Shown: positions 18,492 through 24,304, numbered from the stretch's first letter. The stretch: 35,860 nucleotides of DNA from Bacteroidota bacterium (GCA_963169885.1 CAUJFR010000089.1:1-35860), one strand, 5' to 3'. The notes: a model not told the origin generated them from the letters alone. Made by a program: numbers and translations.

Positions 18492-18752
18492 TCAGGATGA
18501 GTACTCCCCGAGTATTTTTTCAATTTTGTCCTTAGCTATAGCAGGTAAATTATCCGCTGCATGTACATGCCGGCTTTCGTTTCCAATATGAGTTGTTTGT
18601 TTTTCAAATTTCTTACAAAGGGAACACATGGATGTGTGTACCGACAGCTTCATATTATCTATTAAACCAAGCTTCCCCTCCTCTTTTTTCGCCATCAGGA
18701 AGGTAGCTTCCTTACAATTTACCATGAAATACTTCATCATTAATTTTTTCAT
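18492..18752 (-). CDS. Soluble zinc-binding (ZAS-type) anti-sigma factor
   Basis: The 86-residue protein has the zinc anti-sigma pattern: VNCKEATFLM (Cys13) followed by H39-x3-C43-x2-C46 in SVHTSMCSLCKKF. In ZAS anti-sigma factors these residues bind zinc and, in redox-sensing members such as RsrA and ChrR, let the protein release its sigma factor when thiols are oxidised or zinc is lost. There is no membrane helix, so it should act in the cytosol. It begins 5 bases after the stop of the sigma gene on the same strand, the standard sigma/anti-sigma arrangement. The function is inferred from motif and context; the homology is short. Confidence 0.8.
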   Translation of the reverse strand: MKKLMMKYFMVNCKEATFLMAKKEEGKLGLIDNMKLSVHTSMCSLCKKFEKQTTHIGNESRHVHAADNLPAIAKDKIEKILGEYSS

Positions 18753-18757
18753 ACGCC

Positions 18758-19342
18758 TCAGTTTTTTAACCAGTATTTTTCCACGCAGTCACGCATTTGA
18801 AGCCTGGCCCTGTGTATTAATACCCAATAGTTAGACGAACTTATTTTTAATACCTTACAGATTTCATCGGAATCCAGGTCTTCCATATATTTTAAGGTAA
18901 ACACCGCTTGCTGCAGAGCCTTCAGATGGTCTTTACACCAGTTAATGATTTTCTGAATTTCTTTTCGTTCAACCGGGTTATCAGCGGCTTGCCAGTCTTT
19001 GGGCATCCTGTTTTCGGTCCAGCTGCCTTCCTCATTAAACCATTCGTCGTCCACCCGCTTTAAATCAGGCATGGTCATGACCGCCTGCTCAGTGGATTTC
19101 TTCCGGTAAAAGTCAATTATTTTGTTTTTCAGAATGGTAAACAACCAGTTCTTTTCAGAAGCCTCCCCTTTATAGCCCTCCAACCCCTTTAAAGCGGATA
19201 AAAAGGTATCCTGCACCAAATCCTCTGCGATCACATTGTCGTTTACCCTTGGTAAAGCATATTGATAAAGTAAATCGCCGTACAGCTCCAGCCATTTTTG
19301 AGGATTCGCCTTATTGGCCTGTTTTTCCATGATCAGCGGCAT
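18758..19342 (-). CDS. ECF-type RNA polymerase sigma factor
   Basis: Start placed at the ATG at 19342 (MPLIMEKQANK...); an ATG four codons later is equally possible, while the longer frame begins with TTG. The 194-residue protein has sigma region 2 (NVIAEDLVQDTFLSALKGLEGYKG...NWLFTILKNKIIDFYRKK) and a region 4 helix-turn-helix (AVFTLKYMEDLDSDEICKVLKISSSNYWVLIHRARLQMRDC). The unusual linker between them contains WFNEEGSW. It is followed by a ZAS anti-sigma gene and is divergent from the OB-fold operon. Five copies of a shared -35/-10-like motif lie in the surrounding 5 kb, with a CGTC-type -10 as in many ECF promoters. None was found ahead of the sigma gene itself. Confidence 0.92.
   Translation of the reverse strand: MPLIMEKQANKANPQKWLELYGDLLYQYALPRVNDNVIAEDLVQDTFLSALKGLEGYKGEASEKNWLFTILKNKIIDFYRKKSTEQAVMTMPDLKRVDDEWFNEEGSWTENRMPKDWQAADNPVERKEIQKIINWCKDHLKALQQAVFTLKYMEDLDSDEICKVLKISSSNYWVLIHRARLQMRDCVEKYWLKN
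18834..18860 (-). promoter_or_regulatory. Possible internal promoter inside the sigma gene
   Basis: On the minus strand: CTGTAAGGTA, 12 bases, TCGTC, two mismatches from the five-site consensus with identical spacing. It lies in the region 4 coding sequence, 81 bases before the anti-sigma ATG. It could give extra anti-sigma transcription, or be chance. Confidence 0.35.
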
Positions 19343-19416
19343 TGATTTTTGTAAATATAGTAAAATGAATGAAGGCAGATTCTCCAAAGAGCAACAGAAA
19401 TATTTTAACAGGTGGT

Positions 19417-19443
19417 TTGTAAGGTATTGTTCTGTGACCCGTC
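19417..19443 (+). promoter_or_regulatory. Candidate ECF sigma promoter for the OB-fold operon
   Basis: TTGTAAGGTA, 12 bases, CCGTC, ending 82 bases before the ATG at 19526. It lies in the gap divergent from the sigma gene and is identical at both boxes to the site at 16526. Confidence 0.8.
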
Positions 19444-19525
19444 ACCATCAACACAGAAATGAACTGGTATTGTAAATTGTTTGAGAAGAAAATCACTCCA
19501 GAATATAACGGGTGAACGTATTATT

Positions 19526-19996
19526 ATGAACAAGAAAACATTAAAACGAATCGCAGCGGGGATACTGGTTATCATAATTATAGCAGTCAGCATAGGCGCC
19601 TATATGTGGTTTAAGCCCCACCGGGATGTGCAGGCCACAAAGGCATTCGCTGAAATGAAAACCAGCGAACTGCTGCAGGAGTTTTCAGCGGACGCCAATG
19701 CCGCCAATGCAAAATACCTGTCCCGTGATGGTAATTCCAAAGTACTGGTGGTAGAAGGCCGGGTAAGTAAAATATCCACGAATCAAAGTGGAGAAGCAGT
19801 GATCGTTTTAAAGGACAAGGGCGCTAAAGTGGGTGTCAGCGGCACGTTTACCCAAAAAACAAGTCCGAATACAGCCGGCATAAAGGAAGGAGATATTATA
19901 AAAATCAAAGGCGCCATTACAACCGGTAACAGCTATGATGCTGACCTTGATTTATATGAGCATGCCGTGCTGGTACAATGTGATATTATTAAATAA
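19526..19996 (+). CDS. Membrane-anchored OB-fold (tRNA_anti-like) protein
   Basis: Start at the ATG at 19526 (MNKKTLKRIAAGILVI...). The 156-residue protein has one N-terminal membrane helix (about residues 9-27) and a periplasmic domain. LVVEGRVSKISTNQSGEAVIVLKD...GVSGTFT and GDIIKIKGAITTG give the five-strand OB-fold pattern of the tRNA_anti-like family, seen in Bacteroidota as small uncharacterised envelope proteins. It is first in a four-gene operon: its TAA overlaps the ATG of the DUF6132 gene by one base. A strong candidate ECF promoter precedes it. Confidence 0.75.
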   Translation: MNKKTLKRIAAGILVIIIIAVSIGAYMWFKPHRDVQATKAFAEMKTSELLQEFSADANAANAKYLSRDGNSKVLVVEGRVSKISTNQSGEAVIVLKDKGAKVGVSGTFTQKTSPNTAGIKEGDIIKIKGAITTGNSYDADLDLYEHAVLVQCDIIK

Positions 19997-20202
19997 TGAC
20001 TATGTCGTTTATAAAAATGCATTTAGTGACGCTTTCCGGCGTTTTAATGGGCGCTGTTGCCGGATACCTGTATTGGAAATTTGTCGGGTGTAATTCAGGC
20101 ACTTGTTATATACAATCCAATCCGGTGCGCATGACCTTATACGGAGCACTGTTGGGAGGCCTGATCCTGAATCTTTTTCAACCTAAAACAAATCACCAAT
20201 AG
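19996..20202 (+). CDS. DUF6132 small membrane protein
   Basis: The 68-residue protein has two membrane helices (about residues 9-26 and 47-61) joined by a loop with CNSGTCYIQSNP (Cys32 and Cys37), the conserved VGCxSGTCxIxSNP block of DUF6132. This family often occurs beside rhodanese, thioredoxin or sulfur-handling genes. The conserved cysteine pair suits a thiol or sulfur role, but no function is established. It overlaps the previous stop by one base and ends one base before the next ATG, so coupling is tight. Confidence 0.82.
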   Translation: MTMSFIKMHLVTLSGVLMGAVAGYLYWKFVGCNSGTCYIQSNPVRMTLYGALLGGLILNLFQPKTNHQ

Positions 20203-20203
20203 T

Positions 20204-20824
20204 ATGAGGATAAAAGTAATCCTGTTTGCCCTTTCAGCAACAATAGCTGTTTCCCAATCTTTACGGGCACAGGAGAAAGGCAAATTATTTTTTACCACCG
20301 CCTTTGGTGTCGTCAATACGCAAGGGAAGTTTTCAAATGCGTTTAAGTCCACCCTGGCCTTTAATTCCGGCCTGGAAATGGCATTAAAGAAAAACTGGTT
20401 TGGACAACTTGTTTTTGATTTCAATGCATTAAAATATGACCAGCAGGTCAGGGATGCCAATTCGCCGTTTTTGTTTCAGAATACCAATAGTTCACTTTTA
20501 CTGCTTGGGTTAAACGGAGGTAAAAATATTTATTTCAACAACCATAACTGGTTTACCTCGGTATATGCGGGTGGCGGCTTTTTGAATATTGGTGAGCCGA
20601 GGGTTACCGTGAATTCCAATACCGGTATTGCCAAACAGGATGTGGCAAGGGTAAGTAATGTATTTGCCAGAACCGGCCTGAGACTGGCCTATACTACCCA
20701 ATCAAAATTCTTTCAAACACTCTATCTTGACGGTTCCTTTTGGGCTTCACCAGCCAGGGTCCAGGACGGTCAGGTGAAGGGCTTTTCTTTTTACATCGGC
20801 ACCCGGTTTGGGACCGTACAATAA
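20204..20824 (+). CDS. Predicted outer-membrane beta-barrel protein
   Basis: The 206-residue product has a signal peptide (MRIKVILFALSATIAVSQSLRAQ). Alternating hydrophobic/polar strands with aromatic girdles follow, for example NWFTSVYAGGGFLNIG and GLRLAYTTQSKFFQTLYLDGSFW. It ends in a strand whose last aromatic residue is in GFSFYIGTRFGTVQ, consistent with a small outer-membrane barrel. I cannot assign a named family. Third gene in the operon that starts with the OB-fold protein; it begins one base after the DUF6132 stop. Confidence 0.6.
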   Translation: MRIKVILFALSATIAVSQSLRAQEKGKLFFTTAFGVVNTQGKFSNAFKSTLAFNSGLEMALKKNWFGQLVFDFNALKYDQQVRDANSPFLFQNTNSSLLLLGLNGGKNIYFNNHNWFTSVYAGGGFLNIGEPRVTVNSNTGIAKQDVARVSNVFARTGLRLAYTTQSKFFQTLYLDGSFWASPARVQDGQVKGFSFYIGTRFGTVQ

Positions 20825-20852
20825 AACAATTTTTAACTATTAAAAACATACT

Positions 20853-21326
20853 ATGAGACGGATTTTATCGCTTTCAATAGCATCAGCATCTGCAATGATT
20901 GCTTTATTAGTACTTACCGTAATCCTGTTTACAGCCTGTAATGGTCCTTTATATGACAAATCGCTGCTGGAATCGAAAGACGGAGTGCATTTCGCAGCCT
21001 CTTCATTAGCGGAGGTAAAGGCGATCAGCAAAGCAGAAGGCAAGCCTGTTTTTATCCTGGCGCATGCCAGTTATTGCGCGGTTTGTAAAAAAATGCTGAC
21101 CACTGTTTTTCCGCAAAAGGAAACCGGTGATCTGTTTAATAATAAATTTATTAATGCGCAGGTGGATATTGAAACGGAAGAGGGTAAACAAATTGCAAAA
21201 GAGTACGAAATCAACAGCACACCCACCTTACTATTTCTGGCACCGGATGGGAAGGTCATCCGTAAAACAAGTGGTTTTCAAAGTAAGGAGGAGTTGTTGG
21301 CACTGGTAAAGGGGTTGGTGGAATAA
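20853..21326 (+). CDS. Thioredoxin-like lipoprotein (CAVC)
   Basis: The 157-residue product has a lipoprotein-type signal ending in LFTAC, with Cys29 as the likely lipidation site. A thioredoxin-like domain follows: ILAHASYCAVCKKM (redox pair Cys75/Cys78), TVFPQKETGDLFNNKFINAQVDIE, and the cis-proline NSTPTL. It should sit in the periplasm, tethered to a membrane, reducing or exchanging disulfides. Last gene of the operon, 28 bases after the barrel gene. It is the third thioredoxin-fold protein in 5.5 kb, which supports a thiol-stress role for the cluster. Confidence 0.85.
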   Translation: MRRILSLSIASASAMIALLVLTVILFTACNGPLYDKSLLESKDGVHFAASSLAEVKAISKAEGKPVFILAHASYCAVCKKMLTTVFPQKETGDLFNNKFINAQVDIETEEGKQIAKEYEINSTPTLLFLAPDGKVIRKTSGFQSKEELLALVKGLVE

Positions 21327-21463
21327 TGAATGCTGTGTTTATGAACCACAGCCGATCCGATTTTTGGTCACCCTGCGGTATGACGCAGGATTCGATCTCT
21401 GAAGGGGTGGCATGATTACAAAAAACTAATGTCCGAAGATTAACTGATGCTCTCTTAGTCCGA

Positions 21464-21525
21464 CTTGTCCTCCGTAGCTTCTCCTCCTTCACCATAGGTT
21501 ACGGAGGATAATAAGCGAAGGAGGG
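21464..21525. mobile_element. 62-bp palindromic insertion, copy 1
   Basis: Core TCCTCCTTCACCATAGGTTA then CGGAGGATAA; interrupts a CCGA/AGGGGTAATAC unit. Deleting exactly 62 bases restores CCGAAGGGGTAATAC as found at 7682 and 12390. No target duplication is evident. Confidence 0.7.
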
Positions 21526-21616
21526 AGGGGTAATACAATTATAGCCGGGAAATATGAGAATGTCCACAGAGCCCAGAATGGGTGACACAATTATACCTCA
21601 CCCCCTACCCCCTCTC

Positions 21617-21637
21617 CCTGTCTACCGGACAGGCAGG
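21617..21637. mobile_element. 21-bp palindrome inserted in a hairpin
   Basis: CCTGTCTACCGG followed by ACAGGCAGG lies between CTCTC and CTGAAGGAG. The uninterrupted stem is seen at 7505-7519. A sister copy is at 24271-24291. Confidence 0.65.
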
Positions 21638-21741
21638 CTGAAGGAGAAGGGAGTGCAGATCCCGTACAACGATGGGCTCCGATCTTCTTGTTTTCGGCTA
21701 TGAAAAAATTGAATAAAGCAGGTTGTGGCTGCTAACCCCAA

Positions 21742-21803
21742 CTTGTCCAGCGAAGCCTTTCCTCCTTCACCTTAGGTTACGGAGGATAATATGCGAAGTT
21801 GGG
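21742..21803. mobile_element. 62-bp palindromic insertion, copy 2
   Basis: Interrupts TAACCCCAA/CGGGGTTGAA. Removal restores the sequence present uninterrupted at 12314-12332. The ends CTTGTCC and AGTTGGG flank the TCCTCC...GGAGGA inner arms. Confidence 0.75.
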
Positions 21804-21983
21804 CGGGGTTGAAAGATTCATAGCCCCGGGGTGCAAAAACCCGGGGTACGGGCACCCATACGACCTCTGGAACCCCGAATGGGTGATACTATTATATCCC
21901 GGCAGAATTGAAGATGTCCGCTAGCCCCGAAGGGGTAATACATTTATAGCCCGTCAAGAATGAAGATGCCCACAGAGCCCAGA

Positions 21984-22045
21984 CCTGCCGACCGTAGCCT
22001 TTCCTCCTTCACCATAGGTTACGGAGGATAAAAGGCGAAGGTGGA
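21984..22045. mobile_element. 62-bp palindromic insertion, copy 3
   Basis: Interrupts AGCCCAGA/ATGGGTGACAC; removal restores the exact sequence present at 21571-21589. Arms CC-ACC-GCCTT-TCCTCC pair with GGAGGA-AAAGGC-GGTGG around the CACC-ATA-GGTT centre. Confidence 0.75.
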
Positions 22046-22332
22046 ATGGGTGACACAATTATAACCTGCAAACCTGAACGGCCATCTAACCCCGAAACAC
22101 TCGCCAAATACAGACGAGGCCCGGAGGCCTCGTTGAGCGGGCCTATGAGCTCTTCGTTGTGTCGCTGAAAGCGACATAATACACCCTCAAAGCTGGAAGC
22201 TTTGAGGGCGGGGGTGGTAAAAACGGGTGGAATGTATGAAATGCAGTTTTCCTGAAAATTGCCGAAAAATCACGAAAAATGGCTTGAAATGAGGGATTTT
22301 GGGGTGAAAAGTAGAAAAGTTAACAGGTTTAC

Positions 22333-22405
22333 AGGTTGAAAAGGCCCTAAAGCAGCAATAGTCCGAAAGGTCAGCAAACTCATCTCAGGAGGCCCCTGTC
22401 AACTT
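22333..22405 (+). repeat. 73-bp direct repeat flanking the hip operon, left copy
   Basis: Starts AGGTTGAAAAGGCCCT and ends CCCTGTCAACTT. It is the same length as, and about 86 percent identical by eye (10 differences) to, 24305-24377, in the same orientation. It lies 45 bases beyond the stop of the kinase gene. Confidence 0.8.
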
Positions 22406-22449
22406 CTCCCACAAAGACCTTCCACAATCCCACATCAGCGATTAAGGAC

Positions 22450-23409
22450 CTAAAGACCCAGTACTTTAGCCCGTTGCTGAATCAATTGGGCGAATTGCTC
22501 CTGCAATGGTTGATCGATAAAACTTTTGGGAATGAACTGTAACCAGCTTTCAATGACATTGGAAAACTTACTGTACATATTCCGGATAGCTTTTTCTTCC
22601 AATGCGTTGAAAGAAGAAAAGACGGTGTCAAAATCCTTTCGCTGAATTTTTCTTTTCTTCCCATTAAAATTCAACGCCAGCTCTTCATTATCTCCCTGTA
22701 CCACTAACGCAGAAGCAACCATATCGTAGGCCGGCGCTAAAACGAAACCAGTACCCGGTTGTTCGATCAATGAAAAGTTTTTCAGGTGCATGTCGGCATT
22801 ACCTGTGAGATAAGAGAACAACACCTGTTCAAAAAAATTAGTCAGATCCAATACCGGGTTAGCAGCATATTTCAGGATGGCTTTTCCTATATGCTCATAG
22901 GATCCTTTATACTTGTCTTCTGTAAGCCGTTCCGTTAACTGGCACATATCTTCCATGTGCAGTTTGTTTTTTTTACTGCGGTCGATGCGCCTGGTAATGT
23001 AGGCAAGGTTGCCACTCTGCATTCGTATAAGTGAATGGGGTACTGTTGCAATTCCAGCCAGGGATGCAAGATGCATTGTCAGATCTTCCACTTCGGGCAA
23101 CTGCGGATATTGTTTGGTGGCCGGTTTTAAAATATAGGCCCCCCATAGACCGACAATGGTAAACCGTTGTGGTGTTTTTTGTCCTTCTTTAAGCCTCACT
23201 GATTTTTCAATGTCCAGGGATAGCTTTGGTTGTACGCCGGTAACAGCCACCTGGCTTTTGATCACCTGCTCACCCAGTTGCAGCATTTGATCTTCGGTAT
23301 AAGGCAGAACCGGTGGCTCTGGCTTACCGAAAATCTTCCGGCTACAAGCAGGATGAAAATCAATCATGCCTGTTTCCAGTTTTTTATAGCAATATAGGCA
23401 GTTCATCAT
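22450..23409 (-). CDS. HipA-like Ser/Thr kinase toxin (HipT-like, zinc knuckle)
   Basis: The 319-residue protein begins with a zinc-knuckle-like segment (Cys4-x2-Cys7...His19-x2-Cys22), usual in Bacteroidota HipA homologues and absent from E. coli HipA. The kinase core follows: VTGVQPK (residues 56-62), ATP-binding Lys95 in YILKP, catalytic GNADMHLKN (203-211, Asp206) and metal ligand Asp229 in PAYDM. The HipA N-terminal subdomain is missing and encoded separately just upstream. E. coli HipA phosphorylates glutamyl-tRNA synthetase and HipT tryptophanyl-tRNA synthetase; the target here is unknown. The segment aligned with the autophosphorylated serine(s) reads Ala55-Val-Thr57. Its ATG overlaps the upstream stop by four bases. 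Confidence 0.88.
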   Translation of the reverse strand: MMNCLYCYKKLETGMIDFHPACSRKIFGKPEPPVLPYTEDQMLQLGEQVIKSQVAVTGVQPKLSLDIEKSVRLKEGQKTPQRFTIVGLWGAYILKPATKQYPQLPEVEDLTMHLASLAGIATVPHSLIRMQSGNLAYITRRIDRSKKNKLHMEDMCQLTERLTEDKYKGSYEHIGKAILKYAANPVLDLTNFFEQVLFSYLTGNADMHLKNFSLIEQPGTGFVLAPAYDMVASALVVQGDNEELALNFNGKKRKIQRKDFDTVFSSFNALEEKAIRNMYSKFSNVIESWLQFIPKSFIDQPLQEQFAQLIQQRAKVLGL

Positions 23410-23732
23410 TTTTCTTCTTTTGCTTCAACAATACTTACTGCCCCAATACAGTCTTTACAGCATGCTAATAGCAATCCCATCCTGTCGCGCTCGTTCATCT
23501 TCCAGTTTTTTTCGGCTACTTCCAATAGCCAGCCTTCCGGAATCAATCCGTCAAAAAATGGGATCATCGTTTTGCTGTTGTACGGCTTATCAGATAAAGG
23601 AAGGGTAAGGCTTACCGCTTTTGCATATTCCGATATAAGGTAAGTAGTATCATACCAGAAGCTGTACCCATCTTCCGTTTCGGAAAGATAGCCTGCTGTT
23701 TGGCCATACATTAATACATTAGCTTTCCTCAT
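23406..23732 (-). CDS. HipS-like protein (free HipA N-terminal domain)
   Basis: The 108-residue protein corresponds to the N-terminal subdomain of HipA: VLMYGQTAGYLSETEDGYSFWYD...YNSKTMIPFFDGLIPEGWLLE, with the LxLPLSxxPY and FFxGLxPEG motifs. In the E. coli HipBST system the free domain (HipS) is the antitoxin that neutralises the kinase HipT, while HipB represses and boosts. By architecture the same may hold here, but that is inference. The gene overlaps HipB by 14 bases and the kinase by 4, so all three are translationally coupled. Confidence 0.85.
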   Translation of the reverse strand: MRKANVLMYGQTAGYLSETEDGYSFWYDTTYLISEYAKAVSLTLPLSDKPYNSKTMIPFFDGLIPEGWLLEVAEKNWKMNERDRMGLLLACCKDCIGAVSIVEAKEEK

Positions 23733-23955
23733 GGAATAGTGTTTTTCGGTTCATCGCTACAGGTCCCAGTTCATGACCAAACAGTTTGAGTACCTGATTT
23801 ACTTTATCCATTTTCAGGGTGGCTTTTCCCTGCTCCATGTCTCTTACAAAACGCAAGCCTACACCCGCCTTGTCGGCCAGATCAGGTTGAGTAAGATTGG
23901 CCAGTTTACGTTTTTCCTTTATAAACCGTGAGAGTGTGATGTTATTTTTTTCCAT
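23719..23955 (-). CDS. hipB: HipB-like Xre-family repressor
   Basis: The 78-residue helix-turn-helix protein has LTQPDLADKAGVGLRFVRDMEQGKATLKMDKVNQVLKLFG (about residues 20-60), the Xre/HipB fold. First gene of the three-gene operon. Its ATG lies 4 bases downstream of a palindromic TACCC-N4-GGGTA operator, the first of three such sites at 40-bp steps, so it very likely represses its own operon. The short C-terminal tail (HELGPVAMNRKTLFHEES) overlaps the HipS-like gene. Confidence 0.88.
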   Translation of the reverse strand: MEKNNITLSRFIKEKRKLANLTQPDLADKAGVGLRFVRDMEQGKATLKMDKVNQVLKLFGHELGPVAMNRKTLFHEES

Positions 23956-23959
23956 TGTG

Positions 23960-24053
23960 TACCCTTTCGGGTATAAAATTAATAAAATAATTATAAATGT
24001 ACCCTTTCAGGTATAAAATTATTAACTATCAATTTATTATACCTTAAAGGGTA
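23960..24053 (-). promoter_or_regulatory. Three HipB operators at 40-bp spacing
   Basis: Palindromes TACCCTTTCGGGTA (23960-23973), TACCCTTTCAGGTA (24000-24013) and TACCTTAAAGGGTA (24040-24053) start exactly 40 bases apart. The first two are direct repeats extending into GTATAAAATTA; the third matches the inverse orientation and is followed by TATAAAT. They cover the only upstream region of the hip operon and so are taken as its operators and promoter region. Confidence 0.85.
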
Positions 24054-24059
24054 TAAATA

Positions 24060-24304
24060 TATTATTCAAAAGGATACATTAGCGAAGTAAGGAAAGGGTG
24101 AAATATTTCGCAACAAAAATGCGCTGAAATCAATTTCCAGAAAAACCCGAAAATCGACTGAAAACCGTCTATTTTATCCAAAAAAGCCCCCAAAATCAAC
24201 TAAAAAACGCTCAAAATTCAAAAATACCGCGGAGGACGCGGAAAGCGCGGAGGGCAGTATGGTTGACAAGCCTGCCTGCCGGACAGGCAGGTTAATAAGT
24301 TGAA
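24060..24304. repeat. A-rich stretch, CCGCGGAGGACGC repeat and split palindromic repeat
   Basis: From about 24120 an A/T-rich block resembles those ahead of the CCGCGG modules elsewhere. TACCGCGGAGGACGCGGAAAG is at 24227-24247. A second 21-bp palindrome (CCTGCCTGCCGG then ACAGGCAGG, 24271-24291) interrupts a GGTTGACAAG/TTAATAAG repeat. No gene is visible. Confidence 0.7.

Larger units (their letters stand above)
21327..22449. repeat. Fourth composite repeat island with nested insertions
   Basis: No gene is visible. It has the module order of the other islands: CTGAAGGGGTGG unit (21401); CCGA/AGGGG unit split by a 62-bp element; CCCAGAATGGG unit (21579); ctcaccccctacc hairpin (from 21597) split by a 21-bp palindrome; AGATCCCGTACAACGATGGG; TAACCCCAA/CGGGGTTGAA split by a second 62-bp element; CCCCGGG hairpin (21824-21846); CCCCGAATGGG and CCCCGAAGGGG units; CCCAGA/ATGGG split by a third 62-bp element; then hairpins CGAGGC...GCCTCG (from 22114), TGTCGCT-GAA-AGCGACA and an 11-bp stem at 22184-22208. 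After 22250 it is A-rich sequence and the 22333 repeat. It is the most heavily invaded of the islands. Confidence 0.85.

Noticed and set aside
18704-18718. Extra TTGTAAGGAA box inside the anti-sigma gene (minus strand)
   Set aside because: It has no CNGTC at the 12-base spacing and lies within coding sequence that accounts for it.
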